In this document: piece by piece, positions 19,176-29,252 of the stretch
Position numbering within the stretch: position 1 is the stretch's first letter
Layout of the letters: every line of letters begins with the position of its first letter
Assembly (NCBI RefSeq): GCF_005049045.1
Contig: NZ_SUPK01000002.1
Location: forward strand, 124,001 to 188,000
Source: Cohnella pontilimi
GTDB lineage: Bacteria; Bacillota; Bacilli; Paenibacillales; Paenibacillaceae
Direction of reading: 5' to 3'
DNA length: 64,000 nt
Translations under genes and position numbers: made by a program
Notes under the pieces: model-generated
The model's database searches: none
Seen by the model: only the letters and a program-made list of their open reading frames with translations
What the model was told of the DNA's origin: nothing

Positions 19176-19214
19176 CAAAAAACCTTCCACTCCCTCTTGT
19201 GAGGGGGCGGAAGG
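19176..19214 (-). terminator. Rho-independent terminator of sucCD
   Basis: On the minus strand CCTTCCGCCCCCTC, an ACAA loop and GAGGGAGTGGAAGG are followed by TTTTTT. It lies about 75 bases after the sucD stop. Confidence 0.88.
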
Positions 19215-19289
19215 CTGCTTGCCCATCCGGGTCCGCGAAGTTCAGGCCCTTACGGGCACGAACCTGCGGTCTATGCCATTACTTTAACA

Positions 19290-20216
<927 letters not shown>

Positions 20217-20247
20217 GACTTCACACTCCCCGGTTCGTTCTCCCTAG

Positions 20248-21408
20248 TCATTTCACGAGCGACACGATTTTTTGCGCGCCGTCGGCCATCGAATCGGCAG
20301 CCACGATGTTCAGGCCCGATCCGTTCAAAATTTCTTTGCCCAATTTCACGTTGGTGCCTTCCAGACGCACGACAAGAGGCTTGTCCAGTCCGAGTTCGCG
20401 CGCCGCGGCCACAACGCCTTCGGCGATAACGTCGCATTTCATGATGCCGCCGAAAATGTTGACGAAAATGCCTTTCACGTTCGCGTCCGACAAAATGATC
20501 TTGAACGCTTCCGTCACTTTCTCTTTCGTCGCGCCGCCGCCTACGTCGAGGAAGTTGGCCGGCTCGCCGCCGTAATATTTGATGATGTCCATCGTCGCCA
20601 TCGCAAGACCGGCGCCGTTAACCATGCAGCCGATGTTGCCGTCCAACGCGATGTAGGACAGATCGAATTTGGAAGCTTGGATTTCCTTCTCGTCTTCTTC
20701 ATCCAGGTCGCGAAGCTCCACAATGTCCTTGTGGCGGAACAGCGCGTTGGAGTCGAAGTTGAGCTTGGCGTCAAGCGCCATGACGTTGCCGTCGCCGGTG
20801 ACGACAAGCGGGTTGATCTCGGCGATCGAGCAGTCTTTTTCTTCGAACGCTTTGTACAGCTTCAACATGAAGTTCGCCGCTTTGTTGACCAGCTCGTTCG
20901 GAATGTTGATCGCGTAAGCGAGCCGGCGCGCTTGAAAAGGAAGCAATCCGGTTACCGGGTCGACGACTTCTTTAATGATTTTCTCCGGCGTGCGGGCGGC
21001 GACCTCTTCGATCTCCGTTCCGCCTTCTTCCGAAGCCATCATGACGACACGGCCGGTGCCGCGGTCGACGACGACGCCGACATAGTATTCTTTGCGAATG
21101 TCGCAGCCTTCTTCGATGAGCAGGCGCTTCACTTCTTTGCCTTCCGGTCCCGTCTGGTGCGTGACCAGCACTTTCCCGAGCAGCTCATCCGCATATTTGC
21201 GGACGTCGTCCAAGCTCTTGGCGATTTTCACGCCGCCCGCTTTACCGCGGCCGCCGGCATGAATCTGGGCTTTGACGACCGTTACGGCAGTGCCCAGTTC
21301 TTGGGCCGCTGCGACGGCTTCATCGGCGGTGAATGCCACTTTGCCGCGCGGTACGGCGACGCCATACTGCCTCAAGACTTCTTTGCCTTGATATTCATGA
21401 ATGTTCAT
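20248..21408 (-). CDS. sucC: Succinyl-CoA ligase beta subunit SucC
   Basis: 386-residue ADP/GDP-binding and succinate-binding subunit. It has an N-terminal ATP-grasp domain starting [17 protein letters not shown] and a C-terminal CoA-ligase domain with [16 protein letters not shown]. The start is the ATG of MNIHEYQ, which aligns with family N-termini; the frame is open 20 codons further. A possible extended -10 promoter lies about 107 bases upstream. Confidence 0.97.
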   Translation of the reverse strand: MNIHEYQGKEVLRQYGVAVPRGKVAFTADEAVAAAQELGTAVTVVKAQIHAGGRGKAGGVKIAKSLDDVRKYADELLGKVLVTHQTGPEGKEVKRLLIEEGCDIRKEYYVGVVVDRGTGRVVMMASEEGGTEIEEVAARTPEKIIKEVVDPVTGLLPFQARRLAYAINIPNELVNKAANFMLKLYKAFEEKDCSIAEINPLVVTGDGNVMALDAKLNFDSNALFRHKDIVELRDLDEEDEKEIQASKFDLSYIALDGNIGCMVNGAGLAMATMDIIKYYGGEPANFLDVGGGATKEKVTEAFKIILSDANVKGIFVNIFGGIMKCDVIAEGVVAAARELGLDKPLVVRLEGTNVKLGKEILNGSGLNIVAADSMADGAQKIVSLVK

Positions 21409-21514
21409 GGCTCCTGCATCCTCCCGTTTGCACGCTATTCCCTGTGCGACTGACGGCCGGCACCGCATGCCTGCGCACAGTCGTATGAGGTCGCGTTATG
21501 TACAAACCTCATCC

Positions 21515-21523
21515 ATTGTATCA
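21515..21523 (-). promoter_or_regulatory. Putative extended -10 promoter of sucCD
   Basis: The minus strand reads TGATACAAT, an extended -10 (TGn plus TACAAT). No good -35 hexamer is visible at 16-18 bases. Confidence 0.4.
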
Positions 21524-21673
21524 CTTTTTGTATCCGTGTTCCTCTTTTTTTCATCGATTTATTAGCTCTGTTTGGCAACGATTTCATCTAACTTTGCGAT
21601 AGATTGGAATGCCATTAATCAGCATTGCCAACCGGGCTGTAAATCAGCCTCGGTTCGGAGAAATTCTCCTATA

Positions 21674-21702
21674 TTGACAGTATGCCGTCTTCAACTTAGA
21701 CT
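21674..21702 (+). promoter_or_regulatory. Putative sigma-A promoter of the ComM-like gene
   Basis: TTGACA and TAGACT are separated by exactly 17 bases, 79 bases before the ATG. Confidence 0.5.
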
Positions 21703-21780
21703 GAAGGCAAGCTGCATACGGAAGATAAGGAAGCACCTTTCTCCGCCATCGGAAACGAGGACGAGGAGGGTGTTTTTTTC

Positions 21781-23334
21781 ATGTATGTAAAAATGATCGG
21801 AGCGAGCGTGTCGGGCATCGAGGGGCGGATAATCGGGGTGGAAGTGGATATATGCTCGGGTTTGCCGCAGGTGAATATTGTCGGGCTTCCCGATCCGGCG
21901 GTACGGGAATCGGTGGAACGGGTACGCGCCGCAGTGCAGAACGGCGGACTCAAATTCCCGCTGGACCGGATTACCGTCAATCTGGCGCCGGCGGATATGC
22001 GCAAAGAAGGCAGCGCGTTCGATCTGGCCATCGCGGCCGGCATCTTGTGCGCGAGCGGCCAGCTGGCGGCCGAACGCTTGGAAGGGGCGCTGCTCATTGG
22101 CGAGCTGGCGCTCAACGGCGATGTGCGCAGTGTCCCGGGCGTGCTTCCGATGACGGAACAAGCGCGCAAAGCCGGTCTCCGGCGTGTCATTGTGCCGCAA
22201 GCGGCCGTGGCGGAAGCTCGTTTGATCGACGGCATCGAAGTGGAAGGCATCGGCTCGATCCGGGAATGGACGAACGGAATTCAAACGGGCCGCTCTTCGG
22301 ACACAGAACATGCAAGCGTGCCGATACAGTCGCTCCCCAAGGAAAGGCATACGCTGAACGAGGAACCCGATCTGCTGGATGTTGTCGGGCATGCGCACGC
22401 CAAACGCGCCCTTACGATCGCCGCTGCCGGCATGCATAACCTGCTGTTCGTCGGGCCGCCGGGCACGGGGAAGACGATGCTCTGCCGACGTCTCCCGGGT
22501 CTTCTGCCGCCGCTGGACGACGCGGAAGCGCTGGCGGTGACGAAAATCTTCAGCGTATCCGGCAAACTGAACGATGCACGGGCCGGATTAATCCGGAGCA
22601 GGCCGTTCCGTTCGCCCCATCATACGATATCTTCTGCCGGTCTGATCGGCGGCGGCTCGGTGCCCAAGCCGGGAGAAGTGACGCTCGCTCATCACGGCGT
22701 GTTGTTTTTGGACGAAATGCCGGAGTTTTCGCGCATCTGCCTGGAATCGCTTCGGCAGCCGCTCGAGGACCATGAAGTGACGATCGGCCGGGCGCGTGGC
22801 GTCTGCCGGTTTCCTGCGCGTTTCATGCTGGCGGCCTCGATGAACCCGTGTCCTTGTGGTTTTTATGGAGGCGGCGCCGGGGATCGTCCTTGCACTTGCT
22901 CTTCCGCCGCGATTATGCGCTATCGTTCCCGAATGTCCGGACCTCTCGCGGACCGGATCGATCTGCAGGTCGAGCTTCCCCGTCAGTCCGCCCGCCTTAC
23001 GCCTGGGACAGGTTTGAGTTCCTCCGAGGCCCGGCATTCGGTGAGCGAAGCTTACGCACGGCAAAAAACCCGTTACGCCAAGCACGGGATTTCTTTTAAC
23101 AGCGAGCTTCACGGCTCTTTGCTGAAAAAATATGCGGCGCTTACCCCGGAAGGAGAAGAACTCATCGGAGAAGTGTACGGGCGGCTGGGGCTGAGTTTCC
23201 GGGCGCATGACCGGATTTTGAAAATGTCGCGAACGATCGCGGATTTGGCGGGGAGAGAGAGGATTGCAGCGGAAGATGTCGCCGAAGCCATTCAATATCG
23301 CTGTCTCGACAAAGGCTTGGATTCGATCGCCTGA
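21781..23334 (+). CDS. comM: YifB/ComM family Mg-chelatase-like AAA+ ATPase
   Basis: A 517-residue protein of the ComM family; in Vibrio the homologue is a hexameric helicase promoting branch migration during natural transformation. It has an N-terminal Lon-protease-like S5 fold (GIEGRIIGVEVDICSGLPQ), Walker A FVGPPGTGKTMLCRR (about 221-235), the RPFRSPHHTISSAGLIGGG motif, Walker B GVLFLDEMPEF and a C-terminal Mg-chelatase helical domain. It is one of few plus-strand genes in the left half and converges with yraN at a 1-bp interval. Proximity to dprA fits a DNA-uptake role; that is inference. Confidence 0.9.
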   Translation: MYVKMIGASVSGIEGRIIGVEVDICSGLPQVNIVGLPDPAVRESVERVRAAVQNGGLKFPLDRITVNLAPADMRKEGSAFDLAIAAGILCASGQLAAERLEGALLIGELALNGDVRSVPGVLPMTEQARKAGLRRVIVPQAAVAEARLIDGIEVEGIGSIREWTNGIQTGRSSDTEHASVPIQSLPKERHTLNEEPDLLDVVGHAHAKRALTIAAAGMHNLLFVGPPGTGKTMLCRRLPGLLPPLDDAEALAVTKIFSVSGKLNDARAGLIRSRPFRSPHHTISSAGLIGGGSVPKPGEVTLAHHGVLFLDEMPEFSRICLESLRQPLEDHEVTIGRARGVCRFPARFMLAASMNPCPCGFYGGGAGDRPCTCSSAAIMRYRSRMSGPLADRIDLQVELPRQSARLTPGTGLSSSEARHSVSEAYARQKTRYAKHGISFNSELHGSLLKKYAALTPEGEELIGEVYGRLGLSFRAHDRILKMSRTIADLAGRERIAAEDVAEAIQYRCLDKGLDSIA

Positions 23335-23335
23335 A

Positions 23336-23743
23336 TTAGAATGCGCCGGGAATATGCTTCAATTCCGCGACCGACCCGTCCCGGCCGAACGTGACGGCGA
23401 CGACGTCGAACCGGAGCGAATATCCGGCCGCTCCCGTCATCTTCAGATAGACCTCCGCCGTTTCCCGCACCTGCCGGCGTTTGCGCGGCGTGACAGCTTC
23501 CAGGGCGGTTCCGTAACGCTCCGGAGAGGTTCGCGACCGGACTTCGACGAAGACGAGCACTTCTCCGTCTTTGGCGATCAAATCGATTTCCCCGCTGCGG
23601 CAGCGCCAATTCCGAACGACAATATCGCATCCCGCACTGGCCAAATGCCGGGCGGCCGCTTCTTCCGCCGCCGCTCCGACCGCCTTCCGGCCGGACAATG
23701 ACGGTGATGTGCGTTTTGAGGAAACACGGTCCCGGTTTTCCAT
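23336..23743 (-). CDS. YraN family (UPF0102) putative endonuclease
   Basis: A 135-residue protein with a restriction-endonuclease-like fold signature: ARHLASAGCDIVVRNWRCRSGEIDLIAKDGEVLVFVEV (read in parts, about 44-81) holds the conserved GEIDLI...VFVEVR motif with Asp and Glu as likely metal ligands. Its function is poorly defined; the family often sits near rnhB and comM. The start is at MENRDRVSS, eight bases after AAGGAGG. The stop lies one base from the convergent ComM-like stop. Confidence 0.88.
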   Translation of the reverse strand: MENRDRVSSKRTSPSLSGRKAVGAAAEEAAARHLASAGCDIVVRNWRCRSGEIDLIAKDGEVLVFVEVRSRTSPERYGTALEAVTPRKRRQVRETAEVYLKMTGAAGYSLRFDVVAVTFGRDGSVAELKHIPGAF

Positions 23744-23756
23744 CGTTCCGACCTCC

Positions 23757-24080
23757 TTATGACCGGTTCGGCCGCCGGGATGCGCTGGAGCCGGCCCGAC
23801 GATCGGTCCGATAGACAAAACTCAGCACTTCCGCGACCAGTTGATACAGCTCCGGAGGAATTTGCTGCTCAAGATCCAGCTTCGAGAGCACTTCCACCAG
23901 CGAGGAGTCTTCCTGCACAGGAACGCCGTGCTCCTTGGCCTGCCGCAAAATTTGCTCCGCCATTACGCCTTGACCTTTCGCCTTGACCACGGGCGCGCTG
24001 TTGGTCTCCGGATCGTACTTGAGAGCGACAGCTTTCTTGGGCAGCGTCCGGCCGGAGCGCCGTTTCGGATCAGCTGTCAT
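23757..24080 (-). CDS. FlhB C-terminal-like protein (YlqH type)
   Basis: A 107-residue soluble homologue of the cytoplasmic domain of FlhB/YscU export-switch proteins (KKAVALKYDPETNSAPVVKAKG, in parts about 15-36). The NPTH autocleavage motif of true FlhB is absent, and there are no transmembrane segments. In Bacillus ylqH occupies the same place between the FliK-like ylqG and sucC. It overlaps the preceding FliK-like stop by four bases. The function is unknown; pairing with a FliK-like partner echoes the FliK-FlhB switch. Confidence 0.85.
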   Translation of the reverse strand: MTADPKRRSGRTLPKKAVALKYDPETNSAPVVKAKGQGVMAEQILRQAKEHGVPVQEDSSLVEVLSKLDLEQQIPPELYQLVAEVLSFVYRTDRRAGSSASRRPNRS

Positions 24081-25855
24081 ACGCGGTAGTCCACTCCTTT
24101 GTACTTTTTGGCCGAATAAGGAGCGGACTTCGCGTGTGCGGGCGTCCCCTCCGCCGGCTGCTTATTCGTAGGCAAAGCCGCAGCGGTGACGGATAGCAGC
24201 TGAAAGCCGGCCGACTGAAGACCGGAGGTCAATTCTTCCTTCGCTCGCTCCAGCAATTCCGCCATGCCGGGAAAATCGCTCATCAGTTTCAACGAAACAA
24301 TGCGATCCGTGACTTGAACGTCAACCACCGTATCGCCCAGATTCCGCATACGGAGATCGAACAGAAGCCTGCAGTTGTCCGAATCCCACTCGCCGCGGCG
24401 GCCGCGTCTTGTTTGAACATGAATCGCCGCCGTGGTCTCCCCGTCCTGTCCTTTCATCGGTACGAACAAGGTCATGAGGCTGTATGGCGCATTCGGCTGC
24501 CGATCGGAGAGGAGCAGCTGCTGTCCGGTGATTTGGCTCACCAACGATTGTGCGGCCTCCCGCAGCGAAAGCGGCGTATCTTCCAATGCGGCAAGGGACA
24601 GCAGCGCGCTCTTGAGCGAATCTGCCGCTTGACTGGCGGATTTCGGACGAGCATCATCGGCCGCTGGCTCCATACTCGGCATGCCAAGCTCTGAGGGCAT
24701 CCGGGCGTCGGACGCCAGACGGACCAAACCATGCTCGTGGCTGACTCCGAGCCACTGGAGGAAGCGGCCGATCCAGGCCGCATCGCTTTTCGGCGCCGCC
24801 GCGTGTGAAGGGGCGGCCGTTTCGCGGCCGCCCGGGGCCGTTTGACGTCCGACAGCCGAAGGCTCCTGCTCTTCGCCTTGATTCAACTGCCCTTGCACCG
24901 ATTGCGCCGCCTGCGGAGCGGTCTTGGCATCCATCGCCGTTTTGCGAGGTTCTTCCCGGCCGGAAGGCATGCCGGCATCGTCGATTTGTTCGGTTAAAGC
25001 CGAAGCGGATGCGGGGACCGCTGCGTTCGGTCCAAGAACAGACGAAAAGGCCTGCTTGCCTTCCGTCAATCGGGGTACATCAATCGGACGCGTTGCCTGC
25101 TTCTGTATGGCCGCGCCGGCCGGCTTGCCGGCGGAATCCGGCTCCGTCGCTCCGACAGCGAATCGCTCTTCGCCGTGCGCCAACAGACTCTCTCCCTGCG
25201 CGAGCAAAGCTTGCAGCCGGCTTGCCGCGGCTTCGGCGCCGGCAGATTTCCCGGTTCCGCCGTTCTGCCAAGCTTTCAACGCGCCGGCCAGATCCGTCAT
25301 CTGTTCGTGCAAAGGCGGGCCGAAGAGCGCTTGCCGCAAGGAGGCCAGCGTCTCTTGCGTGGCGCTTAACCCTCTTCGAAACGCGACATCCGCAGCGGAC
25401 ATCCAGCTCTGCAAATCCGCGCTTGCAGGCTTGAGACGCGCGGCCGTCTGGAAGTAATCCGCTGTTTCTTTGCCGATCGGATATCCGTCCCGCTTCAGCG
25501 CGCGCGCCAGCTCCAGCGACCATTTTTGATCCGGAAGGCCGAACGATTTCAACACTTCCTTCAGGCCTTCATCTGCAGAGAGGTCGCCCGTATCAGCCAA
25601 CGGTTTAAGCGAGATCGTCGTCGCGTTCGAACCGGGTTGAACCTGGAGCAGCGTAACGGCGCCGACGGGAAGGTCCGCCTCGAGCTTGGCCCGAACCTGA
25701 ACACCGCCTATGTTCATCAGCGCCTCATGGTTATCGAGCATCTCCAGCAACACGCCGCGGACAATTTGGCCGACGCGCAGCTCCAACGTTTTGGCTGCAT
25801 CGAGCTGTACTTCGCCCATGAGCGCTCTAAGCATCGGTCCGATGTTCATGCTCAT
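24077..25855 (-). CDS. FliK-like protein (YlqG type)
   Basis: A 592-residue protein with a conserved N-terminal part (TLELRVGQIVRGVLLEMLD), an Ala/Pro/Gln-rich middle and a C-terminal Flg_hook-like domain (NLGDTVVDVQVTDRIVSLKL). The start is the ATG seven bases after GGAGGG; the frame is open about 225 codons further through rnhB, which is a shadow. The place between rnhB and the FlhB-like gene matches Bacillus ylqG. It is separate from the flagellar operon and its role is not known. Confidence 0.82.
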   Translation of the reverse strand: MSMNIGPMLRALMGEVQLDAAKTLELRVGQIVRGVLLEMLDNHEALMNIGGVQVRAKLEADLPVGAVTLLQVQPGSNATTISLKPLADTGDLSADEGLKEVLKSFGLPDQKWSLELARALKRDGYPIGKETADYFQTAARLKPASADLQSWMSAADVAFRRGLSATQETLASLRQALFGPPLHEQMTDLAGALKAWQNGGTGKSAGAEAAASRLQALLAQGESLLAHGEERFAVGATEPDSAGKPAGAAIQKQATRPIDVPRLTEGKQAFSSVLGPNAAVPASASALTEQIDDAGMPSGREEPRKTAMDAKTAPQAAQSVQGQLNQGEEQEPSAVGRQTAPGGRETAAPSHAAAPKSDAAWIGRFLQWLGVSHEHGLVRLASDARMPSELGMPSMEPAADDARPKSASQAADSLKSALLSLAALEDTPLSLREAAQSLVSQITGQQLLLSDRQPNAPYSLMTLFVPMKGQDGETTAAIHVQTRRGRRGEWDSDNCRLLFDLRMRNLGDTVVDVQVTDRIVSLKLMSDFPGMAELLERAKEELTSGLQSAGFQLLSVTAAALPTNKQPAEGTPAHAKSAPYSAKKYKGVDYRV

Positions 25856-25941
25856 CCCGCACCCTCCTACCTCCGCCATTTCATCAGGGACGATCTTTCT
25901 TCCTTTATGTATCGGAAAGATTGTTTCCTCAAGTAAATCCG

Positions 25942-26571
25942 CTAGAACAATTCCTGCTGCACCGCGAAGAAATTGCCCAAAAAGCTTTGGCGGTGCATCG
26001 GCGTCGGGCCGAGCCGCGTTAACGCTTCTCGGTGCTCCTTGGTGGCGTAACCTTTGTGGCTGGCAAGCCCGTAACCGGGATAAAGCGCGTCCCACACTTC
26101 GGCACATAACCGGTCTCTCGTGACCTTGGCGACGACTGAAGCCGCTCCGATCGATTGACTGAGCGCATCTCCCTTGATGATGCCGGTTTGCGGGACATCG
26201 AGGTCCACCGTTTCCGCGTCCACCAGCAAATGATCGGGCATCAGTCCGAGGCCGAGCACAGCCTGTTTCATGGCAAGCCGCGAAGCTTGCCGGATATTGA
26301 TCCGGTCGATGACCCCGGCGTCTATCCTGGACACCGACCAAGCCACCGCTTCCCGGGTAATTTCTTCGTATAGTTCGTTTCGCTTCTTCTCGCTCAACTG
26401 CTTCGAATCGTTGATCCCCTCGAGCACCCATCCGCGAGGCAGGATGACAGCCGCAGCGACCACGTCGCCGAATAGGCAGCCTCGTCCCACTTCGTCTATA
26501 CCCGCCACGGCGGTTAGTCCTTGCGCCCAAAGCGCGGCTTCAAATTGCAGCAAATCCACGGGTTGTTCCAC
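25942..26571 (-). CDS. rnhB: Ribonuclease HII
   Basis: 209-residue endonuclease that cleaves at ribonucleotides in DNA and RNA-DNA hybrids. Catalytic acidic residues are visible in GIDEVGRG (Asp26, Glu27), HLLVDAE and KVTRDRL. GTG start. The N-terminus is shorter than in Bacillus RnhB (about 255 residues), lacking most of the extra N-terminal domain. Confidence 0.95.
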   Translation of the reverse strand: MEQPVDLLQFEAALWAQGLTAVAGIDEVGRGCLFGDVVAAAVILPRGWVLEGINDSKQLSEKKRNELYEEITREAVAWSVSRIDAGVIDRINIRQASRLAMKQAVLGLGLMPDHLLVDAETVDLDVPQTGIIKGDALSQSIGAASVVAKVTRDRLCAEVWDALYPGYGLASHKGYATKEHREALTRLGPTPMHRQSFLGNFFAVQQELF

Positions 26572-26614
26572 GCCGGTATCGCCCCTTCTGCATTTCAGTT
26601 CTCGTCCAACTGTG

Positions 26615-27343
26615 TTATGTACTCATTGTCCTTGATTCCAGTTCGCGTGCCAAGCCCCTTTCCGTCAATTTTTGTTTCCTGTTGACAATTTTCAACGCCT
26701 CTCTGACGCTTAGCGGTGATAACTCCGTGTTCGTTACATATCGAACGACCGCTTCCGGATCCGTTTTCGAATATTCCCTCAGCGCCCAGCCGATTGCTTT
26801 TCGGATGAAAAACTCCTTGGAGCCCCGGCACACCTCGATGAGATCAAACAGCAGCCGGTTGTCTGTCCTTTCTTTATAGCCGAGTTGGAACAACAAGGCG
26901 GTTCGCTGCAGCCACATGTTGTCGGAGCGAATCCATTTCTTCGTATAAATCGGGATGAGGCCCGGATACCGCAAAAATAATCCGCCCACCAAATGAGAGG
27001 CTAACGCATCCACCGTGTCCCACCAGGACTTGGTGACGATGAGTTCCTCCAGCAGCACAATGTCGCGCGCCTCCGACTGTTTGGCTGTTCTCTGCAGAAG
27101 CTCGACCGCGATATACTGAAATTCTCTCTCCGGAAGAGCCCACAGTTCGCGAACGACCTGCGCCAGCTCTTCCGTTGGCGGCAAACCTTGTTGTTTCCAA
27201 AATTGACGGGTCAGTTCGACCCGCTTCGGAGATTTCAAGCCTAAAAACGGAAAATGATTCTTCATGTAAGCCGCCATCGGAACCGCCTGCTCTTCATCGC
27301 CGTGTGCTTGAAGAAATTCCGCCAACTCTTGTACAACACTCAT
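26615..27343 (-). CDS. AlkD-like DNA alkylation repair protein
   Basis: A 242-residue HEAT-like-repeat DNA glycosylase family member. Recognisable segments are YMKNHFPFLGLKSPKR near the N-terminus, SWWDTVDALASHLVG in the middle (family aromatic/aspartate motif) and FFIRKAIGWALREYSKTDP near 180-198. Family enzymes remove N3- and N7-alkylpurines without base flipping. The gene is inserted between rbgA and rnhB, which are neighbours in Bacillus; the rbgA terminator lies just upstream, so it probably has its own weak promoter. Confidence 0.88.
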   Translation of the reverse strand: MSVVQELAEFLQAHGDEEQAVPMAAYMKNHFPFLGLKSPKRVELTRQFWKQQGLPPTEELAQVVRELWALPEREFQYIAVELLQRTAKQSEARDIVLLEELIVTKSWWDTVDALASHLVGGLFLRYPGLIPIYTKKWIRSDNMWLQRTALLFQLGYKERTDNRLLFDLIEVCRGSKEFFIRKAIGWALREYSKTDPEAVVRYVTNTELSPLSVREALKIVNRKQKLTERGLARELESRTMST

Positions 27344-27359
27344 CTGAGCCCCTCCATAC

Positions 27360-27384
27360 GAAAAAAAGAGGCTTATGCAGCCTC
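27360..27384 (-). terminator. Rho-independent terminator after rbgA
   Basis: On the minus strand GAGGCT, GCATA, AGCCTC are followed by TTTTTTT, 36 bases beyond the rbgA stop. Confidence 0.85.
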
Positions 27385-27419
27385 CTCCTTGAATTGTATT
27401 TTCGCTATTCCTGCGCTTC

Positions 27420-28286
27420 CTAGTTATCCGGCATTTCCAATGTGATTCTCCCGAGCTTTCCGGACCGCAGGTCGCGCAACAGAACGCCGGCCGCTTTCTC
27501 GTAGTCGACGTGTCCTCCGCCGGCCAGACAACCTCTGCGCCGCCCGATCGCTTCCAGCACTTCGGCAGCCGATTGCGTATCCGGCAATTCCTCCGGCAGA
27601 TCGGTCAGCCCGTACCGCTCCTTCAGCACATTTCCATACTCCGGAGCCATCACCTGTAAAATAAAGCAAGCCACGTCGTCGATATGGAGCACTTCTTCCT
27701 TGATGGCGCCTGTGGCGGCCAGCCGGTAACCGGCCTCCGGGTCTTCGAACTTCGGCCACAAAATGCCGGGCGTATCGAGCAATTCCAGCTCGGAACCGGT
27801 ACGGATCCATTGCTGGCCTTTCGTAACGCCGGGCCGGTCGCCCGTCGCCGCCACATTCCGTCCCGCGAGACGATTGATCAGCGTGGACTTGCCGACGTTC
27901 GGGATGCCGACGATGAGCGCGCGCAGCGGCCTCGGCTTCATGCCTTTGGCCAATTGGCGTTCGATCTTGGCACGCAGCAGCTCGCGGGCTTTCCCGGGAA
28001 TGTCTTTGACGCCCGTACCGGAGCTGGCGTCGATCGCCAGCGCCTCGTGGCCAAGCGCCCGAAAATGCGCACTCCATACCGCCGTTCGCTCCGGGTCCGC
28101 AAGATCCGCTTTATTCAGCAGCACGAGGCGCGGCTTGCTTCCCACGATTTCATCGATCATCGGGTTGCGGCTCGATTGCGGAACACGCGCATCGATCAGC
28201 TCCAGCACGACGTCGATCAGCTTCAGCTTGTCTTCGATTTGCCGTTTGGCCCGGGTCATATGCCCGGGAAACCATTGTATGGTCAT
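27420..28286 (-). CDS. rbgA: Ribosome biogenesis GTPase RbgA (YlqF)
   Basis: 288-residue circularly permuted GTPase essential for late 50S assembly in Bacillus. Motif order is G4 (NKAD, 58-61), then G1 (GIPNVGKST, 127-135), then G3 (DTPG, 171-174), diagnostic for the permuted YlqF/YawG class. The N-terminal WFPGHM is also typical. The 129-bp gap to lepB contains copy 2 of the 51-bp palindromic element; a GAGAGGA ribosome site precedes the ATG. Confidence 0.96.
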   Translation of the reverse strand: MTIQWFPGHMTRAKRQIEDKLKLIDVVLELIDARVPQSSRNPMIDEIVGSKPRLVLLNKADLADPERTAVWSAHFRALGHEALAIDASSGTGVKDIPGKARELLRAKIERQLAKGMKPRPLRALIVGIPNVGKSTLINRLAGRNVAATGDRPGVTKGQQWIRTGSELELLDTPGILWPKFEDPEAGYRLAATGAIKEEVLHIDDVACFILQVMAPEYGNVLKERYGLTDLPEELPDTQSAAEVLEAIGRRRGCLAGGGHVDYEKAAGVLLRDLRSGKLGRITLEMPDN

Positions 28287-28326
28287 AGCAAGTCCTCTCT
28301 TAATCGGGGGCTCCCCCTAACTCTCA

Positions 28327-28382
28327 CCCCAAAAAGTGACGAAAACCTCCGAAGTATATTCCGATTACTTTTTGGGGACCCC
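28327..28382. repeat. 51-bp palindromic intergenic element, copy 2
   Basis: The core 28327-28377 runs from CCCCAAAAAGTGACGA to CCGATTACTTTTTGGGG with perfect 11-base ends (CCCCAAAAAGT / ACTTTTTGGGG), then ACCCC. An outer CTCCCCC (28311-28317) and GGGGGAG (28406-28412) could pair around it, and TGACTACTTTGGGG at about 28398 looks like a degenerate second right end. Located between lepB and rbgA. Confidence 0.88.
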
Positions 28383-28415
28383 ATCGACGAAGTGTGTGAC
28401 TACTTTGGGGGAGTC

Positions 28416-29138
28416 TCAGTTGTGCGAGATGAAATGGAAATCCGGCAGCGGCCAGAACACCATATCCGCGCGGCCGACTACCCGGTTCAGCGGAACAAAG
28501 CCGATCATCCGGCTGTCTTCGCTGTTCGGCCGGTTATCGCCCATGACGAACAACGTGCCTTCCGGCACTTTGCCGTCAGGAAAATCGCCGTTCGGAAAAT
28601 CGCTGCGGTCGTCGTTGCGGGCGTTATACAATTGACCCGCGGCATGAGCCTTTTCATAGGCTTCCTTTAAGTAAGGTTCTTCAATCTGTTTGCCGTTAAT
28701 GTATAATTTGTCGCCATCCACTTTCACCGTGTCGCCCGCTACGCCGATGACTCGTTTAATGAAATCCCGGCCTTCTTCGGGAACATGGAACACGATCACT
28801 TCGCCGCGTTTGGGCTGGCGGATATCGTATATGATCTTGTTGACAATAATCCGCTCCCGGTTCCAAAAATTCGGCTGCATGGACGGACCGTCCACGATAA
28901 ACGGACTGACCAGAAAATAGCGGATAATAAACACGAGTATCCCGGCGATCGCCAGCGCTTTGATCCATTCGACCAACTCGCCTGAGGATCCATTGGACTT
29001 CCGCGGATTCATGGACGATCCGCCGCCGCCCTCGGCATCTCCGGCATCCTGTCCGCCTTTTGCGGAACGTTCCTCGGTTTCCGTTCCCTTCGGGGTTGCG
29101 TCCGTTTCCTCGGCATGGAGATTCCGCTGTTGATCCAT
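28416..29138 (-). CDS. lepB: Signal peptidase I
   Basis: 240-residue membrane serine protease that removes signal peptides. It has a charged, Gly/Ser-rich cytoplasmic N-terminus of about 55 residues, one transmembrane helix (59-79), then the catalytic Ser86 in DGPSMQPN and Lys128 in FIKRVIG, and the GDNRPNSEDSR box. The N-terminal extension is longer than in typical Bacillus Sip proteins. It lies between rplS (which has its own terminator) and rbgA. Confidence 0.95.
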   Translation of the reverse strand: MDQQRNLHAEETDATPKGTETEERSAKGGQDAGDAEGGGGSSMNPRKSNGSSGELVEWIKALAIAGILVFIIRYFLVSPFIVDGPSMQPNFWNRERIIVNKIIYDIRQPKRGEVIVFHVPEEGRDFIKRVIGVAGDTVKVDGDKLYINGKQIEEPYLKEAYEKAHAAGQLYNARNDDRSDFPNGDFPDGKVPEGTLFVMGDNRPNSEDSRMIGFVPLNRVVGRADMVFWPLPDFHFISHN

Positions 29139-29210
29139 TCTTCATCCCTCTATTCTTGCTCCGTCCGCTGGGGAACTGGAAGAAATGATGATATCGTCTA
29201 TCAGAAATGC

Positions 29211-29243
29211 AAAAAGGGGGACTTGAACGTTACAAGCCCCCCT
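29211..29243 (-). terminator. Rho-independent terminator after rplS
   Basis: On the minus strand AAGGGGGGCTTG, TAACGTT, CAAGTCCCCCTT are followed by a T tract. Confidence 0.85.
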
Positions 29244-29252
29244 TGACGCTTC

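Larger units (their letters stand above)
18776..19289. other. 514-bp gap between sucD and dprA
   Basis: This stretch holds the tandem palindromic array (18899-19082), the sucCD terminator (19176-19214) and about 120 bp upstream of dprA in which no convincing promoter was found. No protein-coding gene is supported. Confidence 0.7.
21409..21780. other. 372-bp divergent gap sucC / ComM-like gene
   Basis: It contains the putative sucC promoter (near 21515) and the putative ComM-gene promoter (21674-21702). Between them (about 21525-21670) is AT-rich sequence in which no further feature was recognised. Confidence 0.6.

Noticed and set aside
25856-26530. N-terminal extension of the FliK-like frame
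   Set aside because: It overlaps rnhB in another frame; the ribosome site and family N-terminus place the start at 25855.
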